Positions 1 to 8,197 of a stretch of DNA of 64,000 nucleotides are shown here, in pieces (within the stretch, counting starts at the first letter, position 1; every line of letters starts with the position of its first letter). The notes under the pieces are model-generated. The model searched no databases. It was not told the origin of the DNA and saw only the letters and a list, made by a program, of their open reading frames with translations. The stretch comes from Actinopolymorpha alba DSM 45243 (GTDB taxonomy: Bacteria; Actinomycetota; Actinomycetes; Propionibacteriales; Actinopolymorphaceae). The translations under genes and the position numbers were made by a program. The stretch lies in NCBI RefSeq assembly GCF_000373925.1, contig NZ_KB892755.1:1-64000 (forward strand). The letters run 5' to 3'.

Positions 1-69
1 CAGCCGCAGCCGCAGCAGGACCAACCACAGGATCAGCAGGACCAACCACAGGATCAGCCGCAGCGTTAA
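1..69 (+). CDS. C-terminal end of a Pro/Gln/Asp-repeat protein (5' cut by window)
   Basis: An open frame runs in from the window edge and stops with TAA at 67-69. The visible 22 residues are almost only Q, P and D, built on a repeated QDQPQ unit and ending QPQR. Nothing of the body of the protein is visible, so no function can be given. Such low-complexity tails are common on actinobacterial secreted or membrane proteins, but that is inference. Confidence 0.5.
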   Translation, partial: QPQPQQDQPQDQQDQPQDQPQR

Positions 70-106
70 CCGGAGTTCGCCGGACGGTTGGTTCGCTGGG
101 TACTGG

Positions 107-322
107 TCAGGTCTGGAAGAAGCGTGCGAGTACGGGTGCGAGGACGAAGCCGGTCTGCATGCCGGCCATGTGCGGGTCGATGCCCGCACCCGTGGTCACC
201 AGCGCGGGCGCACATTGCCTCAGCACCGGGCGCACCCGTCGACGAAGCTCGGCACCCATCAGGTCAGCGAGCGGACATCTGCGACGTCGTACTCGGTGAC
301 GGATGCCGCGAGCATCGCCCAT
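107..322 (-). pseudogene. possible decayed C-terminal fragment of an unrecognised protein
   Basis: A minus-strand frame of 71 codons ends at 107. Its last 50 codons show strong G/C third positions and a protein-like sequence (LMGAELRRRVRPVL, then TTGAGIDPHMAG). The first part is arginine-rich and looks like out-of-frame translation, while a neighbouring frame reads TEYDVADVRSLT just where the good reading begins, so a frameshift is likely. I do not recognise the family. It lies beside a second gene remnant (358-627), which supports a decayed stretch. It may also be chance. Confidence 0.22.
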
Positions 323-357
323 GGCAGAGCACCTTGACCGACGCTCAACCCATAGCA

Positions 358-627
358 GAGATCAAGACGGTGGCGCTGGTCACCGGAGCGAACAAAGGCC
401 TGGGGCCGGAGACCGTACGCCGCCTGGCAGGCAAGGGATGGCTGGTCTTCCTGGCCGTTTGCCTGTCTTGCCTGTCATGGATGGCGCTCGGCGACACCGA
501 CCTGAACAATCACACCGGTAATCATACTGTCGCCGAGGGCGCCGAGGCGGTTATCCGGTTAGCTACCTTGGACCCTGATGGGCCCATCGGAGGATTCTTC
601 GACCGTAATGGCTTCGTCCCGTGGTAG
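358..627 (+). pseudogene. SDR oxidoreductase remnant with internal deletion
   Basis: The frame carries the start of a classical short-chain dehydrogenase (VALVTGANKGLG, the TGxxxGxG cofactor loop, at about 370-405) followed within some 25 codons by the typical C-terminus of the same family (DTDLNNHTG, then DGPIGGFFDRNG and PW, ending with TAG at 625-627). About 150 residues between these ends, including the catalytic Ser-Tyr-Lys region, are missing. The 5' extension upstream has no SDR character and no ribosome binding site. I read this as an SDR gene collapsed by an internal deletion, not a functional enzyme. Confidence 0.6.
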
Positions 628-635
628 AAGCGAAC

Positions 636-1004
636 ATGACAAAGATTCTGACGATCGGGCTTCATCCGAGCGTTATCGACTACAGCAAACATCCAGACCT
701 CGACGAGGCGACGCTTACCGCACGGATCGAGCAAGGCATGGGGGCTCTGCGAGCGGCGGGCTTCGACGCCGTGTCGTGCCCTATTGGTACCGACCCGGAC
801 GCGGCAGAGGAGTTCATCCGTGAACGACTGTCCGAGGCGCACTTCGATGTAGTCGTGATCGGGGCTGGCGTGAGAATGGCACCCGAACACACCATCCTGT
901 TCGAGCGGCTGATCAACCTACTGGCTGCGACGGCACCCGGGATCCGGTTCTGCTTCAACACCTCCCCGGAGACAACGATCGACGCCATTCGCCGTTGGGT
1001 ATAA
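636..1004 (+). CDS. conserved hypothetical protein, 122 aa
   Basis: This small alpha/beta protein starts MTKILTIGLHPSVIDY and has a hydrophobic strand-like segment FDVVVIGAGVRM near residue 75, which suggests a compact flavodoxin- or receiver-like fold. I do not recognise a named family. ATG 636 is chosen; a GTG at 621 would add five residues and overlap the SDR remnant. Neither start has a convincing Shine-Dalgarno. Codon use fits real coding sequence. It converges on the ChrB-domain gene, whose stop codon begins one base after this gene ends. Its relation to that cluster is unknown. Confidence 0.6.
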   Translation: MTKILTIGLHPSVIDYSKHPDLDEATLTARIEQGMGALRAAGFDAVSCPIGTDPDAAEEFIRERLSEAHFDVVVIGAGVRMAPEHTILFERLINLLAATAPGIRFCFNTSPETTIDAIRRWV

Positions 1005-1676
1005 CTATCTCTCCGCCGATTCGGAGTCGGCGGTCGTCGTCTCGACGTGCGCAGTGCGCAGATAGACATCTTCCTCGAACTCCTCGAGCAGTCGTTCGCA
1101 GTGCGCGATCTGCCGCATCGCTTCGGTCCGTCCGTTGCCGCCGAACCAGTCGCGTTCGGTGACCCGCGCGAACCACCTGTGGATCTTTTCCAGGTCCTGC
1201 CGGATCTCCTCGGCCTCCTCGGCCGTGTAGTTTTCGCGGAATCGCTCAAATTCGATTTCTTTGACGAATTTGGTGGCGCATTCCTCGATGATCTCGGCGT
1301 ACTCGCGGCCGGCCAGATTCCGGAATCCGTCGACAAGTCGATCTTCCTGCTCCGCGCCGATGTCAGAAAGCTCGAAGAGGTGGTACGACCCATCGAGTGA
1401 GTCGATGCGTCCGCAGATGTCAGTCAGGATGTCGCGTACTTCCGGCCTGATGGGAAGCACGCAGACGGCGTGCTGAAGATAGAGTGCGCCCGCCCGCTTG
1501 AGATCCCGCCAGATCGCCACCCGCGCGCGCGAGGAGCCCGATGGCGTTCGGTAGACGAGGAGATACCAACTCAGCGGGCCGCAAGCAGAGTCGCCGTCGG
1601 CGCGGTCGTGGCCCGACCGCGCCGACGGCGACTGCGTGGGTTGCCTGGCAAACATCTGCTCGGTATGGGTTTCCAT
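1005..1676 (-). CDS. ChrB-domain protein (copy 1)
   Basis: The 223-aa product has the ChrB N-terminal-type domain: WYLLVYRTPSGSSRAR, then VAIWRDLKRAGALYLQ at about residues 35-75, followed by a charged helical region (EEIRQDLEKIHRWFARV) typical of these proteins. ChrB family members were first described beside the chromate efflux gene chrA, where ChrB acts as a chromate-responsive regulator; no chrA is present here. Start ATG 1676 is preferred because the longer frame (to 1766) would run into the upstream gene; a GGACAGG lies directly upstream. It is the last gene of a three-gene minus-strand unit with the two membrane proteins. A second ChrB-domain gene lies at 15.8 kb, on the other side of the PstS-like cluster. 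Role here: probably sensing or regulation (inference). Confidence 0.8.
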   Translation of the reverse strand: METHTEQMFARQPTQSPSARSGHDRADGDSACGPLSWYLLVYRTPSGSSRARVAIWRDLKRAGALYLQHAVCVLPIRPEVRDILTDICGRIDSLDGSYHLFELSDIGAEQEDRLVDGFRNLAGREYAEIIEECATKFVKEIEFERFRENYTAEEAEEIRQDLEKIHRWFARVTERDWFGGNGRTEAMRQIAHCERLLEEFEEDVYLRTAHVETTTADSESAER

Positions 1677-1695
1677 CCTGTCCGCCACGGGTGAG

Positions 1696-1914
1696 CTAAC
1701 TGCGATGAGAACGGGTGTCAATGAGAATGCTGGCGGTGAAGAAGAGGACGATGAGCAGGCCGCCAACGACGGTCAGGACTGCCGGCGAGGTTAGGCCCGC
1801 CACCAGGGCCAGCGTGACGACGGCGAGGGCCAGCCCGACTGCGACAGCGATCTTCCAGTCGTCACCGATGATGAAGTCGTACCAGAACTGCCCGAAGCCC
1901 TTGAGGAATCTCAT
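1696..1914 (-). CDS. small membrane protein, 72 aa
   Basis: The product has a short N-terminal amphipathic part (MRFLKGFGQFWYDFIIGDDW) and two membrane segments at about residues 22-42 and 45-65, ending in DTRSHRS. Its start overlaps the stop of the COG4280-type gene by four bases (ATGA), so the two are probably translated together and may form one complex. I do not know a functional name for it. It sits between the membrane permease-like gene and the ChrB-domain gene in the same unit. Confidence 0.75.
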   Translation of the reverse strand: MRFLKGFGQFWYDFIIGDDWKIAVAVGLALAVVTLALVAGLTSPAVLTVVGGLLIVLFFTASILIDTRSHRS

Positions 1915-2705
1915 GCGTTCACCTCCGCGGTGGGCGCGATCTCGCGCGTACGCGTACGTCGGCGGAAGGTCGAGACGAGGGCGACGGAGAGCAGGAACCA
2001 GGTCGCGAGCAGCGCCAGGATCGCCCAGTCGTGGCCAGGCCAGCTGAGGCTTTCACCGCCGGCACCGAAGATGCCGATTCCCTCGACCGCCCAGTAGGTG
2101 CCGAAACTGGCTAGCAGCAGCCCGACGCCGTATTTCAGTGTGTTTTCGGGAATCATGGCGAGCGGCCGGCGTACCGCGACTCCGACAGTCAGCACGATCA
2201 GGCCGGCGGCGCCGGCCCCGAGGATGGCGACCGGCATGTCCTTGGCGGACAGTCCGAAGGTGATCACGATGAAGACCACCTCGACGCCCTCAAGGAAGAC
2301 GCCCTTGAAGGAAACCACGAACGCGAACCAGTCGAGACCGGCTTTGTTGACCTCGCCGGCGCTCTTCGCCGCCGCCGTCTGCTCCTTGAACTCCTCGTCT
2401 TCGTCATGCAGCGCTTTGAGTCCGGAGGAGCGCAAGATGGCCTTGCGCAGCCATTGCAGGCCGAAGATCAGGAGCAGTGTTCCGACGACCAGCTGCAGGA
2501 GGGATTCCGGCAGCCAGGTGGCCAGAGCGTAGCCGGCCGCCGCGGTGAAGGCGACGAGGGCGAGGATCGCTGTGCCGACGCCGACGAGCGCGGACTTCCA
2601 ACTTCGCGTCATTCCCATGGCGATGACGATCGTCAGCGCCTCGACGAACTCCACGAATGAGGCCGCGAACGTCGCGGCCGCCAACCCCCATGCGGCACCC
2701 GTCAT
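1911..2705 (-). CDS. COG4280-type polytopic membrane protein
   Basis: This 264-aa protein has about seven membrane helices arranged as two halves separated by a charged loop (HDEDEEFKEQTAAAK, about residues 98-112). Each half carries an acidic motif in a helix: FVEFVEALTIVIAMG near residue 17 and FLEGVEVVFIVITFG near 140. Two-fold repeats with paired glutamates are seen in cation transporters such as FTR1 (REGLE), so metal or other ion transport is plausible; substrate unknown. The Shine-Dalgarno AAAGGAGG is placed ideally before ATG 2705. It is the first gene of the minus-strand unit, divergent from the beta-propeller/Dpp operon across a 254-bp box-rich region. Confidence 0.75.
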   Translation of the reverse strand: MTGAAWGLAAATFAASFVEFVEALTIVIAMGMTRSWKSALVGVGTAILALVAFTAAAGYALATWLPESLLQLVVGTLLLIFGLQWLRKAILRSSGLKALHDEDEEFKEQTAAAKSAGEVNKAGLDWFAFVVSFKGVFLEGVEVVFIVITFGLSAKDMPVAILGAGAAGLIVLTVGVAVRRPLAMIPENTLKYGVGLLLASFGTYWAVEGIGIFGAGGESLSWPGHDWAILALLATWFLLSVALVSTFRRRTRTREIAPTAEVNA

Positions 2706-2959
2706 GGGATGCCTCCTTTCATAGGTCTCCGCTTACACGACCGCAGCCGTTCGTAACAACCTTTCGACGTAACAAGTGATACATCAGAGCGAGGGTAACA
2801 AGACTCCCAGCGAACCTCAACACCTGGGAGGCCAGTTCCGGTGGGCGTGGCAACTAACGGTCGTTACTCATTGACGGGATCGACCGTTAACTCGTACGGT
2901 CGACCACAGTTAACCCCGGGGTGATCGTCCTTTCATCGAAAGTACGAGAGGTGGTTGGT
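2706..2959. promoter_or_regulatory. divergent promoter region with repeated GTAAC/GTTAC boxes
   Basis: This intergenic region separates the COG4280 unit from the beta-propeller operon. It holds three direct copies of GTAACAA(G/C) (2753-2760, 2769-2776, 2795-2802). It also holds copies in the other orientation: CGTTACTC (2862-2869), CGTTAACTC (2885-2893) and AGTTAACC (about 2908-2915). Such clustered boxes suggest binding sites for one regulator controlling both directions. CGTTACTC occurs again upstream of the second ChrB-domain gene. No clear -35/-10 pair could be fixed by eye. Confidence 0.45.
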
Positions 2960-4027
2960 ATGTCAGAAGCACTCTCCCCATCGCTGGCAGAGGTGACGAC
3001 GGTCGACGTTGGCGCCGGCCCACACGGACACCTCACCTACTCGGCGGCGACGGACAAGGTGTGGGTTCTCAACGGCAAGGCCGGAACGATCTCCGTTCTT
3101 GACGGCGGCGACGGCGACGTTGAGCACACGATTGAGGTGGGAGGTACGCCTCGGCACATCATTCTCGACGACCGCTCCGACCGTGCGTATGTCACGCTCG
3201 CTGAGGATGCGGTCGCCGTCGTGGGTGTCCGGAAGGCTGAGTTGGAGTCGACAGTGTCGCTGCCGTCGGGCAGCGGACCGGGCGCGATGGTTCCGCTGCT
3301 GGACACGAATCGGTTGTACGTACTCAACAATGGTGGCTCGAGTGTTTCGGTCCTCGACGCCGACACTCTTAGGCTGCTCGCGACAGTTCCGGTCGGAAGA
3401 CAGCCCGCTTGGGGTCAGCCGCACAAGAAGTCGTGCGGAAAGATCCACGTGGCCAATGAGGGCTCGGATGACGTCACCGTGATCGACGAGAGCACAGGGC
3501 AGGTGCTCGCCACCGTCGGCGTCGGCAAGGGTCCGGCTCGCAACGCGGTCTATCGTGAGCGAGACGCGATGTATACCGCCAATCTGGGGGACAACACCCT
3601 CACCGGGATCAGCCTGCAGGATGAATCGGTTGTGGGCACAGCTCATGTCGATATCGACCCCTTCCGGCTGGTGCCGGCGGAGAAGAAGACCGGGCGTCCC
3701 GAGATCTGGGTGCTGGGGCGCGGTGACGAGCGGAGCCCGGGCGGTGTCGTGGTCGTGGATTCCACCACTCACACCGTCAGCCACACGGTGGAGACGGTCG
3801 ATCGGCCGGCTAACTGGCTCTTCGACGGTGCCATCGCGCACGTGGTCGGGACGAGTTCCCGCGAGCTCGCCGTCGTTGACGCGCAGGCCATGGCAGTGGT
3901 CAGCACAACTCCGCTCAGCCACGATCCTGACCTGTCCGCCTTGAGCAACATGGTGTTCGCCAGTGACCATCGGTTGTTCCTGGTCAACTCGGACGACACT
4001 GTGACGATCCTCGCGCCGTCCGCATGA
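2960..4027 (+). CDS. YncE-like (YVTN-family) beta-propeller protein 1
   Basis: The 355-aa protein is built of about seven 40-50 residue blades of the YVTN/YncE type, for example DKVWVLNGKAGTISVLDGG, RLYVLNNGGSSVSVLDA and KIHVANEGSDDVTVIDE. It starts MSEALSPSLAEVTTVDVG with no signal peptide or membrane segment, so it should act in the cytoplasm, unlike most secreted YncE relatives. Start ATG 2960 is supported by GAGAGGTGG just upstream; the in-frame GTG 2921 lacks a site. Propellers of this kind serve as binding scaffolds; ligand unknown. It is the first gene of the operon and is translationally coupled to a paralog. Confidence 0.85.
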   Translation: MSEALSPSLAEVTTVDVGAGPHGHLTYSAATDKVWVLNGKAGTISVLDGGDGDVEHTIEVGGTPRHIILDDRSDRAYVTLAEDAVAVVGVRKAELESTVSLPSGSGPGAMVPLLDTNRLYVLNNGGSSVSVLDADTLRLLATVPVGRQPAWGQPHKKSCGKIHVANEGSDDVTVIDESTGQVLATVGVGKGPARNAVYRERDAMYTANLGDNTLTGISLQDESVVGTAHVDIDPFRLVPAEKKTGRPEIWVLGRGDERSPGGVVVVDSTTHTVSHTVETVDRPANWLFDGAIAHVVGTSSRELAVVDAQAMAVVSTTPLSHDPDLSALSNMVFASDHRLFLVNSDDTVTILAPSA

Positions 4028-5136
4028 CCGCCATGGGCGAACGGCTTGGCCGTGCCGTCGACTTCCGCGAGTCGCGCACCGTGGATGTCAGTGCGGGCCC
4101 ACACCTCCACATCGGATACGTCAAAGAAGCTGGCGAGGTGTGGGTCTGCAATACCGGTGGTAACACCATCACCGTTCTGGACCACGCCGATGGTCGGATA
4201 CTCCACGAGCTGCCGATCGGCGCGGGGCCAGCACACTTCTCCTTCGACAAGGGATGCCACCTCGGTTGCGTGACGCTCAGCGCCGACGACGCCGTGGTGA
4301 TCATCAGTCCGCTCACCCACGCGATCCACGCGCGGATCAGTCTTCCGGCGGGAAGCCGGCCAACCGGCACGATGCCGGCGTTCGATCGCAGCCGGATGTA
4401 CACCCTCAACCTCGGTAATGCGACCGTGAGTGCCATCGACACCGATCAGCACACGCTCGTTGCGAGCATGGCGGTCGGAGGTCGGCCGATGTGGGGGCAA
4501 CCATGGGGCGCAAGCTACAAGCCCATCACCAAACCCGTCGGCAAGTCATACGTGGTGGGCGCCGACTCCGATGACCTGACCGTGTTCGACGACAAGACCG
4601 ACACGGTGCTCGGCAGGATTCCAGTCGGCCGGCAACCCATCCGCAACGCGATATTCCGAGAGCACGGGACGATCTACACCGCGAACGCCGGCGACAGCAC
4701 GGTCACTGTCGTACGCATCCGCGACGACGAGGTCCTGGCCTTGATACCAGTCGAGGCGGCGCCGTTCCGGCTGCTGCCCGTGCAGGCGATCGCGGGTCGC
4801 GATGAGATGTGGGTCCTGTCCGCGGGCTCGGCAGGTTCGCCTGGCGGAGTCAGCGTGCTGTCGGGCACGGAGCACGTCGTACTCCGCACGGTGGAGGTCG
4901 TCGACCACCCGGCCAACTGGGTCGTCAACACGCACAAGAACCTCTTCGTGGTCAGCGGCGACGGTCGACAGCTGAGTGTGATCGACCTGCCGGCCGACCG
5001 GATTGTCGGGACGTCGACATTAAGCCACGACCCGGCGCAAGGAGCGATCAGCGGTCTGATCTACACCGAGCCCGGAACTCTGTTCGTGCTCAACGCGGAC
5101 AACACCGTCAGCTTGTTCACGGACCGGAACGCCTGA
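4024..5136 (+). CDS. YncE-like beta-propeller protein 2
   Basis: This 370-aa paralog of the preceding protein shares the blades and unusual shared motifs such as GGRPMWGQP (PAWGQP in copy 1) and VVDHPANWVV (TVDRPANWLF in copy 1). It starts MTAMGERLGRAVDFRESRTVDV, without signal peptide. Its ATG overlaps the stop of copy 1 (ATGA at 4024-4027), implying coupled translation and roughly equal amounts, which would suit a heterodimer or paired function (inference). It precedes a PstS-like gene by 54 bp. Function unknown beyond ligand-binding scaffold. Confidence 0.85.
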   Translation: MTAMGERLGRAVDFRESRTVDVSAGPHLHIGYVKEAGEVWVCNTGGNTITVLDHADGRILHELPIGAGPAHFSFDKGCHLGCVTLSADDAVVIISPLTHAIHARISLPAGSRPTGTMPAFDRSRMYTLNLGNATVSAIDTDQHTLVASMAVGGRPMWGQPWGASYKPITKPVGKSYVVGADSDDLTVFDDKTDTVLGRIPVGRQPIRNAIFREHGTIYTANAGDSTVTVVRIRDDEVLALIPVEAAPFRLLPVQAIAGRDEMWVLSAGSAGSPGGVSVLSGTEHVVLRTVEVVDHPANWVVNTHKNLFVVSGDGRQLSVIDLPADRIVGTSTLSHDPAQGAISGLIYTEPGTLFVLNADNTVSLFTDRNA

Positions 5137-5190
5137 AGGCTGCGGGAGCAACTCGAAGAACGCCGGAATGTCGAGGGAAAGGGGCTGGAC

Positions 5191-6351
5191 ATGCAGGTGG
5201 CGAACACTGGTCCAACAACAGGTATAGACCCTGAGGCGCTGGCCCGGGCGCGAAACCTCGGCATCACGGCGCGGGCCAAGCAACGCTTCTACACAAAGAA
5301 GTTCGACCTGAGCGGCCTGCCCACCTACCAACCGAAGCACCGGGTGAGATCGCCGATCCGCCAATGGGGCGACAACTACTACGCCCTGAGCGGACTGATG
5401 GACGTCTGGGAGAAGCAGTTTCGCACGTACCATCCCCAGGCGACCTTCGAGGACAACCTGAGTAGCTCGGCGGTGGCGTTTCCGGGGCTGATCGCTGGGG
5501 TGGCCGACCTTGCCCCCATGGGACGGGCGGCGCTGTGGACCGAACTCAAGGGTGCCGAACGCCAGAACGCCGACCAGAGCGGCAGCGGAAGCGTCCCATT
5601 GGAGATCGTGGCGTGCACGGGGTCGTACAACGTGAGCGGTTGGACCTTTGCCCTCGGCGTCTTCGTGCACAAGAGTAATCCGCTCACCCACCTGACTCTC
5701 GACCAGTTGGATGGGATCTACGGCGCCGAACGCAGCGGGGGTTGGAAGGGCCTGGAATGGGACCAGCGCGTCGCCCGCGGGGCAGAGGGCAACATCCGGA
5801 CGTGGGGCCAGGCAGGCTTGACAGGTGAATGGGCCGACAAGAAGATCAACGTCTATGGCTACAACCTTCATTTCCACTTCCCGGACGAGTTCGACAAGAA
5901 GGTGCTCAAAGGGTCCTACAAGTGGAACGAACGCCTGGTGATGTACGCCAACCAGTTCGGTCTGAAAGCCGACGGATCCATGACGGTGGCCGGGGAGTTG
6001 ATGATCGAGGCCCTCGCCAACGACCCGTACGGCATCGCGTACACCGGAATCCGCTATCAGAACGCTGACACAAAGTCAGTGCCGCTTGCCGCCGGGCCGG
6101 AGAGCGCTCCGGTCGCCTTGACTCTCGACACAGTCCAGAACCGGTCTTATCCGTTGACCAGAGACATCTATTACTACGTGAACGTGAAGGGAGGTCGCAT
6201 CAACCCGGCGGCCGGTGAGTTTCTGCGATACGTACTCAGTCGCGAGGCGCAGGAGGCGATCCAGGAACACGACGGGAAGTACCTTCCGTTAACGGCGGAT
6301 GTCGCTGCTGAGCAGCTCGCCAAGGTCGAAAGGCACATAGGGCTGCACTGA
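5191..6351 (+). CDS. PstS-like substrate-binding-fold protein 1, no signal peptide
   Basis: The 386-aa protein has the type II periplasmic-binding-protein fold of the PstS family. It shows GLIAGVADLAPMGR near residue 95, GVFVHKSNPLTHLTLDQLDGIYG near 155-175, RTWGQAGLTGEWAD near 205 and the C-terminal hallmarks YPLTRDIYYYVN and FLRYVLSREAQEAI. PstS proteins bind phosphate or related oxyanions outside the membrane, but this one begins MQVANTGPTTGIDPEALARA with no signal or lipobox, so it should be cytosolic or is exported differently. GGAAAGGGG precedes ATG 5191. It sits between the propellers and the Dpp transporter genes. Two relatives lie at 13.7-15.8 kb. The ligand is unknown. Confidence 0.82.
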   Translation: MQVANTGPTTGIDPEALARARNLGITARAKQRFYTKKFDLSGLPTYQPKHRVRSPIRQWGDNYYALSGLMDVWEKQFRTYHPQATFEDNLSSSAVAFPGLIAGVADLAPMGRAALWTELKGAERQNADQSGSGSVPLEIVACTGSYNVSGWTFALGVFVHKSNPLTHLTLDQLDGIYGAERSGGWKGLEWDQRVARGAEGNIRTWGQAGLTGEWADKKINVYGYNLHFHFPDEFDKKVLKGSYKWNERLVMYANQFGLKADGSMTVAGELMIEALANDPYGIAYTGIRYQNADTKSVPLAAGPESAPVALTLDTVQNRSYPLTRDIYYYVNVKGGRINPAAGEFLRYVLSREAQEAIQEHDGKYLPLTADVAAEQLAKVERHIGLH

Positions 6352-6436
6352 GCTGGTCAGCCGCGCGGTAGTGCGGCCGTCATCGGCACTTGACACAACC
6401 TACGTGAATCTCAGCGTCCCCAAAGGAGGGAGCGCC

Positions 6437-8104
6437 GTGATCAACGCAGTGCAACGAATTGCCGCCGTCGTCGGGGTCCTGCTGCTGCTCGGCGCCTGCA
6501 CGGCGAAGACCAATCCCGACGCTAATCCGGGTGTGACTGTCAAGGTCGCTGGAGCGGCTTCCGGGCCGTTCGTTCGGGGCTACAACCCATTGCTGCTCGG
6601 CGCTGCCAACGGCGCTGGGTATTCAACACAGTCGATCTACGAACCGCTTCTGCAGGAGGACTTCGCGAAGGGCGTGACCCGGCCGTGGCTTGCGGAGTCC
6701 TTCCGGTGGGGCGACGGCGGCAAGTCGTTGACGGTCGAGCTCCGCAAGGACGTCACCTGGTCCGATGGCCAGCCGTTGACGGGCGAGGACGTGGCGTTCA
6801 CCTTCGAACTACTCCGGAAGTTTCCTGGCCTGAACACGAACGGCTATCCGCTCGCGGGCGCCGAGGCGCCCGGCCCCAACACTGCCCAGATTCGCTTCAC
6901 GGAGCCTTCCTACCAGCTCATGTGGTGGCGTACCACGCCGGTGCCGAAACACCTTTGGAAGGAGGTCAAGGATCCGGTCACCTACGCCAACAAGAACCCA
7001 GTGGGCACCGGGCCTTACCGCCTGAAGAGCTTCACGTCGCAGGTCATCACCCTGGAGAAGAACCCTGGGTACTGGCAAAAGGGCCTCCCGGCCGTGAAGA
7101 CGGTGCGGTACATCGCGTTCGACTCCAGCAGCAGCATGATCGCCGCCCTCCAAGCCGGCGAGGTCGACTGGATCGGCGCCACCGGCGTCGACGCGGCGGC
7201 CGTGGCGAAACTCGATCCAAAGTCGATTGGCTACTGGAACACCAAACCGAATCCAGCAGTCGTGATGGTCATACCGAATCACAGTGTGTATCCGCTGAAC
7301 CTACCCGAGGTGCGGCAGGCAATGAGCCTGGCGCTGGACCGAACCGTGATCTCGAAGATCGGAACCGGCGGCCAGAACGCGCCGGTCGAGTCCCCGACCG
7401 GTTTGGATGTCGAGAGCCGCGCCGACCTGCTGGCTCCGGCCTACGCCGACCTGCGGTATGGCTCGGCCGATCCCGCTGGCGCGAAACGGTTACTCACCGG
7501 CGCGGGATTCACCATGGGGCCGGACGGTGTGTTCCGCACGCCCAAGGGAGCCAAGCTCAGCCTCACTATGTTGCTTCCCACCAACAACCCGTTCGGCGAC
7601 TTCGTACGCGCGTCGAAGGTGATGGTCAAGCAATGGGCGGCCGCTGGGATCGAGGTGAAGGTCAAGACGGAGCAACAGTCCGCCTGGCGCGAGGACACCG
7701 AGCTCGGAACCTTCGACCTGACGATGCGGCCGAATGGCGGTACTCCGGCCGTCTATGACTTCTTCAACCGGATCTTCAGTCAGGAGCTCCTTGTCGAGCC
7801 TGGCAAGAGGACCCAGCGAAACTACGAGCGTTACAAGAATCCTGAAGCCGGTCCACTGCTGAAGCTTTATGCCTCGAGCGCGGCTCGCAGCGCCGGCGAG
7901 CGGGAAGCGCTGGCCGGCCTGCAGAAGCTGATGGTCGAGGACGTGCCGGTCATCCCGTTGATGTTCACGGCGGGTCTCGGTTTGTGGCGTACCGACCGGG
8001 TTACGGGCTTCCCGAGCGAATCCAACCCCTACGCGGTGCCGCTTCCCAACAGCGTCAATTCGGAAATCGTGCTGACGAAGCTGCGCCCGGTGCGCTCGCC
8101 CTGA
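6437..8104 (+). CDS. ABC transporter family 5 solute-binding lipoprotein (DppA/OppA type)
   Basis: This 555-aa lipoprotein has a signal peptide ending in the lipobox LLGAC (Cys21) and the family 5 extracellular solute-binding domain over most of its length (SIYEPLLQEDFAKG, WSDGQPLTGEDVAFTFELL, YWNTKPNPAVVM). Family members deliver peptides, nickel or oligosaccharides to Dpp/Opp transporters. GTG 6437 is chosen because AGGAGG lies seven bases upstream and the signal peptide then has normal length. Its permeases and ATPases follow directly. The ligand cannot be inferred from sequence; the PstS-like and propeller neighbours do not suggest a peptide. Confidence 0.88.
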   Translation: MINAVQRIAAVVGVLLLLGACTAKTNPDANPGVTVKVAGAASGPFVRGYNPLLLGAANGAGYSTQSIYEPLLQEDFAKGVTRPWLAESFRWGDGGKSLTVELRKDVTWSDGQPLTGEDVAFTFELLRKFPGLNTNGYPLAGAEAPGPNTAQIRFTEPSYQLMWWRTTPVPKHLWKEVKDPVTYANKNPVGTGPYRLKSFTSQVITLEKNPGYWQKGLPAVKTVRYIAFDSSSSMIAALQAGEVDWIGATGVDAAAVAKLDPKSIGYWNTKPNPAVVMVIPNHSVYPLNLPEVRQAMSLALDRTVISKIGTGGQNAPVESPTGLDVESRADLLAPAYADLRYGSADPAGAKRLLTGAGFTMGPDGVFRTPKGAKLSLTMLLPTNNPFGDFVRASKVMVKQWAAAGIEVKVKTEQQSAWREDTELGTFDLTMRPNGGTPAVYDFFNRIFSQELLVEPGKRTQRNYERYKNPEAGPLLKLYASSAARSAGEREALAGLQKLMVEDVPVIPLMFTAGLGLWRTDRVTGFPSESNPYAVPLPNSVNSEIVLTKLRPVRSP

Positions 8105-8197
8105 TCTGACCACACGGGGGCGAAGGACAAACGCGGCACATGCCGAACCCTCCCGCAAGCCTCTTACCTCACGCAGTGTCGAAGGCAGGCGAGCCGA

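Noticed and set aside
1005-1676. Classical chromate resistance operon (chrB-chrA)
   Set aside because: ChrB-domain proteins are present twice, but no ChrA-type CHR antiporter is encoded; the adjacent membrane protein has paired glutamate motifs and a different topology.
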